NCBI GenBank assembly: GCA_958402795.1
Contig: CATXUX010000045.1
Span: 1-24,602 of the forward strand
DNA length: 24,602 nucleotides
From: an uncultured Lachnospiraceae bacterium
Lineage (GTDB): Bacteria; Bacillota; Clostridia; Lachnospirales; Lachnospiraceae
Direction of reading: 5' to 3'
How positions within the stretch are numbered: position 1 is the first letter of the stretch; each line of letters opens with the position of its first letter. The translations under genes were made by a program, and so were the position numbers. Positions 17,199 through 24,602 of this stretch are shown one piece after another. Below the pieces are notes generated by a model. That model was not told where the DNA came from. It saw nothing but the letters and a program-made list of their open reading frames with translations, and searched no databases.

Positions 17199-18352
17199 GT
17201 GAGCACAACCGGGTATATGCGAAGATTGATCTGGATGCGATTGCATATAATATGAAACAGATGAAACGGCGGATCGGAGACGGAGCGAGCCTGATCGCCG
17301 TGATTAAAACAGACGGATACGGACACGGCGCCGTACCGATCGCGCAGATGTTTGAGGCGACAGAATATGTATGGGGGTATGCGACGGCGACTCTGGAAGA
17401 AGCAGTAGAATTACGGCGCTCGGGCATCAAGAAACCGGTTCTTGTGCTTGGATGCATTTTTCCGGATCAGTATGATACCATGATCGCGCAGGAGATTCGG
17501 GCAGCGGTCTATACAGAAGAGATGGCGCAGGGGATGTCCGAGGTGGCGGTGCGGCTTGGAAAGACAGCATATCTTCATATTAAAATTGACACGGGGATGG
17601 GACGCATCGGGTTTCCGGCAGAAGAAAAAAACGCAGACAGTATCGCACGGATCGCACAACTGCCGAATGTCGTGGCAGAGGGAATCTTCACACATTTTGC
17701 CAAAGCCGATGAGAAAGATAAATCCTATACGTTTCTACAGCACGAACGATTTCTCAATGTAACTGCGGCTATAGAAAAGCGGGGCATAAAGATTCCATAT
17801 ATGGACTGCGATAACAGTGCCGGGATCATTGATCTTCCGGACATGAAACATAATCTTGTGAGAGCCGGGATCTCACTCTACGGATTGTATCCATCGGAGG
17901 AGGTAGACAAAAGCGCCGTTTTACTGAAACCCGCGCTGGAGCTGATCAGCCACATTTCTTTCGTCAAGGAGGTTGAGGCGGGGACTTCGATCAGCTATGG
18001 CGGAACGTTTGTCGCACAAAAGAACATGCGCATCGCAACGATACCGGTTGGCTACGGAGACGGATATCCGCGTTCCCTGTCCAACAAAGGAGAAGTGCTG
18101 ATCCGGGGAAAACGGGCAAAGATCGTGGGACGGATCTGCATGGATCAGTTTATGGTCGATGTGACAGAGATACCGGAAGCCGGATTTATGGATGAGGTTG
18201 TGCTGGTCGGACACAGCGGCGCACAGCACATTCCGGTAGAAGAACTGAGCGCTCTAAGCGGCAGGTTCCCATATGAGTTTGTCTGCTGCCTGAGTAAGCG
18301 TGTGCCGAGAATCTATGTCAGAAACGGAGTGATCACAGATCCCCTGTCATAA
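17195..18352 (+). CDS. alr: Alanine racemase
   Basis: Alr interconverts L- and D-alanine with pyridoxal phosphate, supplying D-Ala for peptidoglycan. The 385-residue protein begins RVYAKIDLDAIAYNM. Lys38 in IKTDGYGHGA is the Schiff-base lysine; the common form is KADAYGHG, so the Thr and Gly here are mild variants. The second catalytic residue, Tyr268, lies in SISYGGTF, followed by IPVGYGDGYPR and GRICMDQFMVDVT. ATG 17195 overlaps the nnr stop by four bases (ATGA) and has GGAGG at 17182-17186. The frame is open upstream to 17078 inside nnr, but that extension is not racemase-like. The nnr-alr-mazF order resembles the Bacillus ydcC-alr-ndoAI-ndoA region, minus the antitoxin gene. Confidence 0.96.
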   Translation: MSEHNRVYAKIDLDAIAYNMKQMKRRIGDGASLIAVIKTDGYGHGAVPIAQMFEATEYVWGYATATLEEAVELRRSGIKKPVLVLGCIFPDQYDTMIAQEIRAAVYTEEMAQGMSEVAVRLGKTAYLHIKIDTGMGRIGFPAEEKNADSIARIAQLPNVVAEGIFTHFAKADEKDKSYTFLQHERFLNVTAAIEKRGIKIPYMDCDNSAGIIDLPDMKHNLVRAGISLYGLYPSEEVDKSAVLLKPALELISHISFVKEVEAGTSISYGGTFVAQKNMRIATIPVGYGDGYPRSLSNKGEVLIRGKRAKIVGRICMDQFMVDVTEIPEAGFMDEVVLVGHSGAQHIPVEELSALSGRFPYEFVCCLSKRVPRIYVRNGVITDPLS

Positions 18353-18475
18353 AATCTGGCTGCAGCGGAATACACTTCACACTTTGAATAGGAAATAAAA
18401 AAACTGGAAATACTGGGAATATCCCTGAAAAAAGAGTATGAAACCTGATGATTGAAAATGGAGTGTGAAGAGATT

Positions 18476-18823
18476 TTGGTAATAAAACGTGGAGATATTT
18501 ATTATGCTGATTTAAGTCCGGTGGTGGGATCCGAACAAGGCGGTGTCCGTCCGGTCCTGATCATCCAGAATGATGTGGGAAACCGCCACAGTCCGACTGT
18601 GATCTGTGCGGCGATCACATCCCGGATGAACAAGGCGAAGATGCCTACGCATATCGAATTGAGTTCGAAAAAATACCATATCGTCAAGGATTCTGTTATT
18701 TTACTGGAACAGATCCGGACGATCGATAAACAAAGGCTTCGTGAATATGTCTGCCATGTAGACAGCTATATGATGCATAAAGTAAATCAGGCAATCAGAA
18801 TCAGCCTGGAGCTGGATACATAA
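18476..18823 (+). CDS. mazF: MazF/PemK-family endoribonuclease (NdoA-like), no adjacent antitoxin
   Basis: MazF-family toxins cut single-stranded mRNA at short sequence motifs. The 115-residue protein closely follows B. subtilis NdoA: KRGDIYYADLSPVVGSEQGG, RPVLIIQND and LLEQIRTIDKQRL are present. Starting at the TTG at 18476, residues Arg25 and Thr48 fall exactly at the catalytic positions known for NdoA, whose own gene also starts with TTG. This is why I prefer it over the in-frame ATG at 18458 and TTG at 18452, which would add 6-8 residues. The ribosome site is weak in all cases (GGAG at 18460-18463). No MazE/NdoAI-like gene is visible in the 123-base gap after alr; that gap contains only trivial 5-6 codon frames. 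Confidence 0.9.
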   Translation: MVIKRGDIYYADLSPVVGSEQGGVRPVLIIQNDVGNRHSPTVICAAITSRMNKAKMPTHIELSSKKYHIVKDSVILLEQIRTIDKQRLREYVCHVDSYMMHKVNQAIRISLELDT

Positions 18824-18902
18824 CCGGCCGCGTGTGCGAAATGTATTTCACCAAGCGTCGTGAAACAACCCTGGTTCGGGGAAATTCAGGGGAATGTTAC
18901 AC

Positions 18903-18931
18903 TTTACAGACTTTCAAAAGAGTGATAGAAT
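18903..18931 (+). promoter_or_regulatory. Putative sigma-A promoter of yebC-metY
   Basis: TTTACA (18903-18908, 5 of 6) and TAGAAT (18926-18931, 5 of 6) are separated by 17 bases, 71 bases ahead of yebC. The transcript would carry the hairpin at 18944-18966. The rest of 18824-18902 holds only weak short inverted repeats (for example TTTCAC/GTGAAA at 18846-18865). Confidence 0.6.
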
Positions 18932-18943
18932 AACAAAGGTATC

Positions 18944-18966
18944 CGTGCGCGAAAAAGCGGCGCACG
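18944..18966 (+). other. GC-rich hairpin in the yebC 5' leader
   Basis: CGTGCGC (18944-18950) and GCGCACG (18960-18966) form a perfect 7-bp stem with a 9-base loop, about 19 bases ahead of the ribosome site. It has no T-run and may protect the mRNA 5' end or influence translation. Confidence 0.4.
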
Positions 18967-19002
18967 AAGGAAGAAGAACAGGAAAGAGGAGAGATTTGGA
19001 AT

Positions 19003-19737
19003 ATGTCGGGACATTCGAAATTTGCGAATATTAAGCACAAAAAAGAAAAAAATGATGCGGCAAAGGGCAAGATCTTTACAAAGATCGGACGTGAGCTTGC
19101 AGTGGCAGTAAAAGAGGGCGGCGGACCTGACCCGGCGAGCAACAGCAGACTCCGAGATGTCATTGCGAAAGCAAAAGCCAACAATATGCCGAACGATACA
19201 ATAGACAGAAATATCAAGAAAGCCGCGGGGGAAGGTTCCGCGGACAACTATGAGCAGATTACATATGAAGGATACGGACCGAACGGAACGGCGATCATCG
19301 TTAAGACACTGACAGATAACAAGAACCGTACCGCTTCCAATGTAAGAAGCGCGTTTACAAAAGGCTATGGAAATATCGGAACGCCGGGCTGCGTCTCCTT
19401 TATGTTTGATGAGAAAGGGCAGATCATTATCGCAAAAGAGGATTGCGATATGGATGCGGATGACCTCATGATGATGGCGCTCGATGCAGGTGCAGAGGAT
19501 TTCTCCGAGGAGGAGGACAGTTTTGAGATCCTGACAGCTCCGGAGGATTTCAGCGAAGTGCGGCAGACACTTGAGAACGAAGGCATCGTGATGGCGGGTG
19601 CAGAGGTTACGATGATCCCGCAGACCTATGTGACGCTTGAAAACGAAGAGGATATTAAGAACATCCAGAGAACGCTGGATATGCTGGAAGAAGACGACGA
19701 TGTCCAGGACGTTTACCACAACTGGAACGAGGAGTAG
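19003..19737 (+). CDS. yebC: YebC/PmpR-family translation/transcription factor
   Basis: The YebC/PmpR/TACO1 family was described first as transcriptional regulators; more recent work links members to translation of proline-rich stretches. The 244 residues show the near-invariant MSGHSKFANIKHKK start and KGKIFTKIGRELAVAVKEGG. They also show NMPNDTIDRNIKKAAGE, the YEGYGPNGTAIIV motif, and the acidic, weakly conserved C-terminal third. ATG 19003 is fixed by this conserved N-terminus, with GAGGAG upstream at 18986-18991. Another gene follows after 24 bases. No nuclease or ruvC/ruvA genes, frequent neighbours elsewhere, are here. Confidence 0.95.
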   Translation: MSGHSKFANIKHKKEKNDAAKGKIFTKIGRELAVAVKEGGGPDPASNSRLRDVIAKAKANNMPNDTIDRNIKKAAGEGSADNYEQITYEGYGPNGTAIIVKTLTDNKNRTASNVRSAFTKGYGNIGTPGCVSFMFDEKGQIIIAKEDCDMDADDLMMMALDAGAEDFSEEEDSFEILTAPEDFSEVRQTLENEGIVMAGAEVTMIPQTYVTLENEEDIKNIQRTLDMLEEDDDVQDVYHNWNEE

Positions 19738-19761
19738 AGAAAGAACGCGAGGTGAAAGGAA

Positions 19762-21036
19762 ATGAGTGATTACAGGATAGAAACGAATTGTGTGCAGGCA
19801 GGCTATGAGCCGGGCAACGGAGACCCGCGGATCGTGCCGATCTACCAGAGCACGACATACCGGTATACATCGAGCGAACAGATGGGACGGCTTTTCGACC
19901 TGGAAGAATCCGGATATTTTTATACCCGTCTGCAGAATCCGACCAATGATGCAGTAGCGGCAAAGATCTGCGCGCTGGAGGGTGGTGTGGCAGGAATGCT
20001 GACTTCCTCGGGACAGGCTGCAAACTTCTATGCCATCATGAATATCGCCCAGGCAGGTGATCATATCGTATGTGCATCCGCACTGTACGGCGGTACATAC
20101 AATCTCTTTGCGCATACGATCCGGAAGATGGGTGTTGATGCGACATTTATTGACCCGGACTGCACGCCGGAAGAACTGGACGCGGCATTTCAGGATAATA
20201 CGAAGGCAGTATTCGGAGAATCAATCGCAAATCCTGCACTGGTTGTTCTGGATTTTGAGAAGTTTGCAAACGCAGCGCATGGGCATGGTGTACCGTTTAT
20301 CGTAGACAATACATTTGCCACGCCGATCAACTGCCGTCCGTTCGAGTGGGGAGCGGATATTGTGACGCATTCCACGACAAAGTATATGGACGGGCATGCG
20401 GCGACCGTCGGCGGAGCAATCGTGGACAGCGGGAATTTTGACTGGGAGGCACATGCAGAGAAGTTCCCGGGACTGACCACGCCGGACGAGACGTATCATG
20501 GCATTGTCTATACACAGAAGTTTGGAAAGGGTGCGTATATCACGAAGGCAACGGCACAGCTGATGCGCGACCTTGGCTCGATCCAGTCACCGCAGAATGC
20601 GTTTTTACTGAATATCGGACTGGAGACGCTTCATCTTCGGATGCCGCGGCACTGTGAGAATGCGATGAAAGTGGCACAGTATCTCCAGAACCATGAAAAG
20701 GTCGCATGGGTAACATATCCGTCGCTGCCGGGGGATAAAAACTATGAACTTGCGCAGAAGTATATGCCGAACGGTACATGCGGTGTCCTGACCTTTGGCT
20801 TGAAAGGCGGAAGGGATGCAGCTGTTGAGATGATGGATAAGCTGAAGATGATCGCAATCGTAACACATGTTGCGGATGCAAGAAGCTGTGTCTTACATCC
20901 TGCGAGCCATACACACCGTCAGATGAATGAACAGGAACTGCTGGAGGCAGGCGTACAGCCGGATCTGATCCGTTTCAGCGTTGGCATCGAAAATGTAGAA
21001 GATATCATTGCTGATGTGGAACAGGCATTAGAATAG
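19762..21036 (+). CDS. metY: O-acetylhomoserine sulfhydrylase (homocysteine synthase) type enzyme
   Basis: This is a Cys/Met-metabolism pyridoxal phosphate enzyme, probably making homocysteine from O-acetylhomoserine and sulfide. The 424 residues contain PIYQSTTYRY at the N-terminus, SGYFYTRLQNPTND, SSGQAANFYAI, and the cofactor lysine Lys207 in HSTTKYMDGHAATVGG. The C-terminus has THVADARSCVLHPASHTHRQ, typical of the sulfhydrylase branch. The ~425-residue length fits O-acetylhomoserine sulfhydrylases better than cystathionine synthases or lyases (380-400). ATG 19762 has GAGGTG at 19749-19754. It lies 24 bases after yebC and ends at a strong terminator. No SAM riboswitch is visible. A methionine gamma-lyase-like activity cannot be excluded from sequence alone. 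Confidence 0.88.
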   Translation: MSDYRIETNCVQAGYEPGNGDPRIVPIYQSTTYRYTSSEQMGRLFDLEESGYFYTRLQNPTNDAVAAKICALEGGVAGMLTSSGQAANFYAIMNIAQAGDHIVCASALYGGTYNLFAHTIRKMGVDATFIDPDCTPEELDAAFQDNTKAVFGESIANPALVVLDFEKFANAAHGHGVPFIVDNTFATPINCRPFEWGADIVTHSTTKYMDGHAATVGGAIVDSGNFDWEAHAEKFPGLTTPDETYHGIVYTQKFGKGAYITKATAQLMRDLGSIQSPQNAFLLNIGLETLHLRMPRHCENAMKVAQYLQNHEKVAWVTYPSLPGDKNYELAQKYMPNGTCGVLTFGLKGGRDAAVEMMDKLKMIAIVTHVADARSCVLHPASHTHRQMNEQELLEAGVQPDLIRFSVGIENVEDIIADVEQALE

Positions 21037-21046
21037 GAAGAAATAC

Positions 21047-21089
21047 AAAATGGTATGGATGTATACAATTTGAATCCGTACCATTTTTT
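21047..21089 (+). terminator. Strong intrinsic terminator after metY
   Basis: AAAATGGTATGGAT (21047-21060) pairs with ATCCGTACCATTTT (21074-21087) over 14 bp with one G-U, loop of 13 bases, followed directly by more Ts. It lies 10 bases after the stop codon. Confidence 0.9.
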
Positions 21090-21120
21090 CTGATTTATGA
21101 AAAAAATTTAAGAAAAATGA

Positions 21121-21149
21121 TTGCAATTCCCCGAAAATTGAAATATGAT
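21121..21149 (+). promoter_or_regulatory. Putative sigma-A promoter of tepA-ftsK
   Basis: TTGCAA (21121-21126, 4 of 6) and TATGAT (21144-21149, 5 of 6) with a 17-base spacer, 77 bases ahead of the start codon. Bases 21150-21206 show no other feature. Confidence 0.55.
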
Positions 21150-21226
21150 AATGCTTAAAATCTGTATAAATCCGAAACAGCCTTGGCATACTACGTGTTA
21201 AATGACAGAGGAAGGTTGTGAAAATC

Positions 21227-21973
21227 ATGGAGCGTTATACAGGCGAAGCACAAAAAAAGAAGGGAAATGACGCAGAGCAGAAAGAAAAGGAGAAGAAGCC
21301 GGAACAAAAGCAGGATGAGCGTGATGAGATCAAGGAAACCGGAACACTGGAACTGTCCGGCGACAGGCAGCATCACCGGATCCAGCTTCTTACGATCATT
21401 GGAGAGATTGAGGGACATGAGTCTGTTTCAGGCAATACAAAGGCAACTAAGTATGAACATCTGCTTCCAAAGCTCGCAGAGGTAGAGGACAGCGAAGAAA
21501 TTGAGGGAGTTCTGATACTGCTGAACACGCTGGGCGGGGATGTGGAGGCAGGACTGGCAATCGCGGAGATGATCGCGTCTTTGAGCAAGCCGACGGTATC
21601 TCTTGTACTGGGGGGCAGCCATTCCATCGGCGGACCGCTGGCCGTATCGGCAGATTATTCGTTTATTGTGCCCAGCGGGACGATGATCGTTCATCCGGTC
21701 CGGTCAAACGGAATGTTTATCGGAGTCTACCAGAGTTACCGTAATATGGAGCGCACACAGGACCGGATTACTGCCTTTATTTCCGAACATTCCCGGATCA
21801 GCCGGAAGCGGCTGGAAGAACTGATGCTGGATCCGACACAGCTTGTAAAAGATGTTGGAACAATGCTCGAAGGGGAGGACGCCGTGCGGGAAGGGATGAT
21901 TGATGAAGTGGGAGGCATCAGTCATGCGCTGAACAAACTGCACGAAATGATTGAAGAGCAAAGAAGAAAATGA
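21227..21973 (+). CDS. tepA: ClpP-like serine protease of the TepA (YmfB) family
   Basis: TepA-type proteins are ClpP-fold peptidases; the Bacillus member was proposed to assist protein export and signal-peptide removal. The 248-residue protein has a charged, Lys/Glu/Gln-rich N-terminal tail (1-40) with no signal peptide or membrane span. The ClpP-like core follows: LLNTLGGDVEAGLAIAEMIAS, the nucleophile Ser133 in GGSHSIGGPLA, His156 in TMIVHPVR, and a possible third residue Asp179 in ERTQDRI. ATG 21227 is preferred because AGAGGAAGG (21207-21215) is properly spaced; the in-frame GTG at 21218 is too close to it. ftsK starts 42 bases downstream. In Bacillus, tepA also lies beside the FtsK homologue spoIIIE, which supports the call. 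The substrate is unknown. Confidence 0.88.
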   Translation: MERYTGEAQKKKGNDAEQKEKEKKPEQKQDERDEIKETGTLELSGDRQHHRIQLLTIIGEIEGHESVSGNTKATKYEHLLPKLAEVEDSEEIEGVLILLNTLGGDVEAGLAIAEMIASLSKPTVSLVLGGSHSIGGPLAVSADYSFIVPSGTMIVHPVRSNGMFIGVYQSYRNMERTQDRITAFISEHSRISRKRLEELMLDPTQLVKDVGTMLEGEDAVREGMIDEVGGISHALNKLHEMIEEQRRK

Positions 21974-22015
21974 TATACTAGATATGATACGAAAAAATAA
22001 GGGGGAAGTATAGAG

Positions 22016-24538
22016 ATGGCTGCAAAGTCAACAAAAAAGCGAAAGACAACGAAGAAAAGCACGAAGCAGGCACAGGAAAACACTGCCCTCCGTGACGAGA
22101 TAATTATTTTGGGTGTTCTCGCCGTTTGTATTTTGCTTATGATCAGTAATTTTGGTCTTGGCGGACTGGTGGGGGACGCGATTTCTTCGGTGATGTTTGG
22201 TTTATTTGGCTGGACCGCTTATATCATGCCGGTCCTGCTTTTTGCGGTGATTGCCTTTTTGATTTCCAATAAAGGCAATGCACACGCGTACATAAAATCG
22301 GCTGCTGCGATTATTCTGGCCATACTATGTGCTACATTGCTGGAGCTGATTGCGAATCCATACGATTCAGGCGCAGAGCTGTGGAGCTACTACCGGCAGG
22401 CGAGCCTGCACCACAATGCAGGCGGACTGCTCGGCGGATGTCTGGTTCATTTTTTATGTCCGATGATCGGTGTGATCGGAACTTATGTTGTTGTGATTAT
22501 CCTGGGGATTATCTGCGTGATCCTGATCACGGAAAAATCCCTTCTGAAGTCTCTGGGACGCGGCGGAAAAAATGCGTACGAGGGCGCAAAAAAACATCAT
22601 GAGACAGCCTCGGTCAAGGCGGCTAAGCGTAAAGAGGAGCGCCGGAATACAAAAGAACTCAAAGCAGCAGAGAAGCAGAAAAAGGAAAACGAGAAAAAAG
22701 GCGAAGAGGATCCGGAAAAGACAGCAAAGCAAAAAAGCAGGAAGCGAAACCAGAAGGTATCCGGTGTTTCCTTTGACACAACACTTGTGGAGAAGGTACC
22801 TGTCGGAAAATCTCCGGATGTCAGGGAACTGGTGATCGACCGTGCAGAGCCATTACTTGATCCGGCTGAAGAGCCGGAACAGGCGGCAGCGGCGGAGGAG
22901 CTTCCGAAAGGCGCAGTACCGTCCGACGGGATTCCTGCGGAAAAGGAAAAGACACAGAAGCAGAAGAAAAAAAATACGGCGGGGACGACTGTCGTGCAGG
23001 CAGAAGCCATTGAGGCCGAGGCAGCTGTACAGGCAGAATCCGTGGAAAAGCGGGAGAAGGAGTATAAACCACCGATTTTGAGCCTGCTGAAACGAGGCAA
23101 GGCAGGCGGAGGGGATTCGGATGAACATCTGCGTCAGACGGCACAGAAGCTGGAAGAGACGCTTGCCAATTTCGGCGTGAATGTCCATGTGACAAATGCA
23201 AGCTGCGGACCGTCTGTTACACGTTATGAACTACAACCCGAGCAGGGAGTAAAGGTCAGTAAGATCGTCGGTCTTGCCGACGATATCAAACTGAATCTTG
23301 CCGTGCCTGATCTGCGGATCGAAGCTCCGATCCCGGGAAAGGCTGCGGTCGGAATCGAAGTTCCGAACAGTGAGAATACGGCGGTAATGCTGCGGGATCT
23401 TCTGGAGTCCCAGGAGTTCAAAAAAAGCGAATCCAGACTGACATTTGCTGTCGGAAAAGATATTGCCGGGAAAACCGTAGTCGCGGATATCGCAAAAATG
23501 CCGCATCTGCTTGTGGCCGGGGCGACCGGTTCCGGAAAATCGGTCTGTATCAATACGATTATCATGAGTATTCTTTACAAGGCGGATCCTGCGGATGTAA
23601 AACTGATCCTGGTGGATCCGAAAGTGGTTGAGCTGAATGTCTACAACGGAATCCCTCATCTTCTGATTCCGGTTGTGACCGATCCGAAAAAAGCGGCCGG
23701 CGCCTTGAACTGGGCGGTGGCGGAGATGATGAAGCGCTACCAGTCGTTTGCAGAACAGAACGTCCGGGATCTGAAAGGATACAATGAGAAAATAGAGCAT
23801 ATGCAGCCGGAAGAGGGAGAGGAACCGCTCAAAAAGATGCCGCAGATCGTGATTATCGTAGATGAGCTGGCAGATTTGATGATGGTGGCTCCGAAAGATG
23901 TGGAAAGCGCCATCTGTCGTCTTGCACAGCTTGCCCGGGCGGCGGGCATTCACCTGATTCTGGCAACCCAGCGTCCGTCTGTGAATGTCATTACAGGTCT
24001 GATCAAAGCGAACATGCCGTCGAGAATCGCATTTGCCGTGTCATCCGGCGTGGATTCGCGGACGATCATCGATATGAACGGCGCAGAGAAGCTGCTTGGA
24101 AAAGGAGATATGCTGTTCTATCCGTCCGGTTATCCGAAACCGGTACGTGTGCAGGGATCATTTGTGTCGGATAAAGAAGTGCAGCGCGTTGTGGAATATC
24201 TGATCGAACATAATGCGGATGCTTCTTACAGTGAGGATCTTGAGGAACATATGAACCGGGATCTTGAGGGAGAGGGACAGACTGCCATGCCGGGGGCGGA
24301 GCCGGCAAATGAGCAGGATGCGTACTTTGCTGAGGCAGGACGCCTGATCATTGATAAAGAGAAAGCGTCCATCGGTATGCTGCAGAGGATGTACAAGATC
24401 GGCTTTAACCGTGCCGCGCGCATTATGGACCAGCTCGCCGAAGCGGGAGTCGTCGGGCCGGAAGAGGGCACAAAGCCGAGAAAAGTACTGATGACAAAAG
24501 AGGAGTTTGAACAGTACTTAAATGATACCAAGGTCTAA
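22016..24538 (+). CDS. ftsK: DNA translocase FtsK/SpoIIIE
   Basis: FtsK/SpoIIIE is a membrane-anchored, ATP-driven pump that moves chromosome ends across the division or sporulation septum. The 840-residue protein has a Lys-rich start (1-20) and about four membrane spans between 28 and 172. A long, highly charged linker (about 190-345) is first Lys/Glu-rich, then Glu/Ala-rich. The motor domain starts near 350 and holds Walker A GATGSGKS with Lys508, Walker B IIVDELADLM with Asp616/Glu617, and ATQRPSVNVITGLIKANMPSRIAF. A C-terminal winged-helix gamma domain (about 770-838) would read directional DNA motifs. ATG 22016 follows GGGGGAAG at about 22002-22009. The length lies in the usual 750-900 range. 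The stop codon lies inside an AAGGTCTAA repeat next to a large hairpin. Confidence 0.96.
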   Translation: MAAKSTKKRKTTKKSTKQAQENTALRDEIIILGVLAVCILLMISNFGLGGLVGDAISSVMFGLFGWTAYIMPVLLFAVIAFLISNKGNAHAYIKSAAAIILAILCATLLELIANPYDSGAELWSYYRQASLHHNAGGLLGGCLVHFLCPMIGVIGTYVVVIILGIICVILITEKSLLKSLGRGGKNAYEGAKKHHETASVKAAKRKEERRNTKELKAAEKQKKENEKKGEEDPEKTAKQKSRKRNQKVSGVSFDTTLVEKVPVGKSPDVRELVIDRAEPLLDPAEEPEQAAAAEELPKGAVPSDGIPAEKEKTQKQKKKNTAGTTVVQAEAIEAEAAVQAESVEKREKEYKPPILSLLKRGKAGGGDSDEHLRQTAQKLEETLANFGVNVHVTNASCGPSVTRYELQPEQGVKVSKIVGLADDIKLNLAVPDLRIEAPIPGKAAVGIEVPNSENTAVMLRDLLESQEFKKSESRLTFAVGKDIAGKTVVADIAKMPHLLVAGATGSGKSVCINTIIMSILYKADPADVKLILVDPKVVELNVYNGIPHLLIPVVTDPKKAAGALNWAVAEMMKRYQSFAEQNVRDLKGYNEKIEHMQPEEGEEPLKKMPQIVIIVDELADLMMVAPKDVESAICRLAQLARAAGIHLILATQRPSVNVITGLIKANMPSRIAFAVSSGVDSRTIIDMNGAEKLLGKGDMLFYPSGYPKPVRVQGSFVSDKEVQRVVEYLIEHNADASYSEDLEEHMNRDLEGEGQTAMPGAEPANEQDAYFAEAGRLIIDKEKASIGMLQRMYKIGFNRAARIMDQLAEAGVVGPEEGTKPRKVLMTKEEFEQYLNDTKV

Positions 24539-24546
24539 AGGTCTAA
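24530..24546 (+). repeat. Short direct repeat at the ftsK stop codon
   Basis: AAGGTCTAA occurs at 24530-24538 and again at 24538-24546, sharing one base. The first copy supplies the ftsK stop (TAA, 24536-24538); the second begins the left arm of the following hairpin. Confidence 0.7.
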
Positions 24547-24584
24547 ACCCACATGAGCTTGCTCATAGGTGGGTGAAAGACCTT
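24538..24584. repeat. Long imperfect hairpin, possible mobile-element end
   Basis: Three paired blocks nest around a TT loop: AAGGTCT/AGACCTT (24538-24544, 24578-24584), CCCAC/GTGGG (24548-24552, 24569-24573) and ATGAGC/GCTCAT (24553-24558, 24561-24566). No T-run follows; the flank is GGGACCCGCCCC. A subterminal hairpin next to a gene stop is what one sees at ends of IS200/IS605-type elements or REP-like repeats, but the window ends before any transposase, so the identity is open. Confidence 0.5.
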
Positions 24585-24602
24585 GGGACCCGCCCCAATA
24601 TG

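Noticed and set aside
19738..19761. SAM riboswitch before the homocysteine synthase gene
   Set aside because: Only 24 bases separate it from yebC, far too short for a riboswitch.
18904..20115. 403-codon minus-strand open frame across yebC and metY
   Set aside because: It is antisense to two conserved genes and crosses their junction and promoter. Composition is that of a complement of coding sequence.
21058..21073. Second GntR operator: GTATACAATT in the metY terminator loop
   Set aside because: It matches only ten bases of the operator, is not palindromic to the full extent, and sits in a terminator loop with no promoter. Chance is likely.

Overview
This window is chromosomal DNA that looks like a gut-type Clostridia genome, most probably Lachnospiraceae. 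The inference rests on roughly 50% GC, strong AGGAGG-type ribosome binding sites, sigma-A type promoters, and a gene set known from that group: Rex, a NAD(P)HX repair enzyme next to alanine racemase and MazF, TepA next to FtsK, and a eukaryote-like isocitrate dehydrogenase. The genus assignment is inference. Coding density is high. No gap between genes exceeds about 205 bases. I see no tRNA, rRNA, CRISPR array, prophage or complete mobile element. All genes are on the + strand except one ABC-F ATPase gene.

Layout: (1) 200-3220 holds an L,D-transpeptidase with a very acidic cytoplasmic tail, followed by tRNA-guanine transglycosylase. (2) 3332-3616 is yajC with its own promoter and a downstream hairpin. 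(3) 3743-10592 is a five-gene biosynthetic run: leuB, ilvD, ilvB (branched-chain amino acids), then serC and serA (serine), closed by a terminator-like hairpin. (4) 10774-12672 is a GntR/FCD regulator followed 15 bases later by an NADP isocitrate dehydrogenase. Its promoter carries a perfect 24-bp palindrome over the -10 box. (5) 12749-14719 (minus) is the ABC-F ATPase, convergent with icd through a shared bidirectional terminator and divergent from rex. (6) 14923-18823 holds rex, nnr (bifunctional NAD(P)HX epimerase/dehydratase), alr and mazF; no MazE-type antitoxin gene is visible. (7) 19003-21036 holds yebC and a homocysteine synthase type gene, ended by a strong terminator. (8) 21227-24538 holds a TepA/ClpP-like protease and the FtsK/SpoIIIE DNA translocase. 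The last 64 bases form a long imperfect hairpin that may be the edge of a mobile or repeat element.

The genes are mostly housekeeping: amino-acid synthesis from pyruvate and 3-phosphoglycerate, redox sensing and repair (Rex, NnrDE), cell-wall precursors and cross-linking (Alr, Ldt), translation quality (Tgt, ABC-F, YebC), and chromosome segregation (FtsK). I did not find a convincing new multi-gene system. The points most worth checking are the GntR-icd operator, the antitoxin-less MazF, the terminator hidden in the end of the ABC-F gene, the structured rex-nnr spacer with a possible 23-codon ORF, and the hairpin at the right edge.
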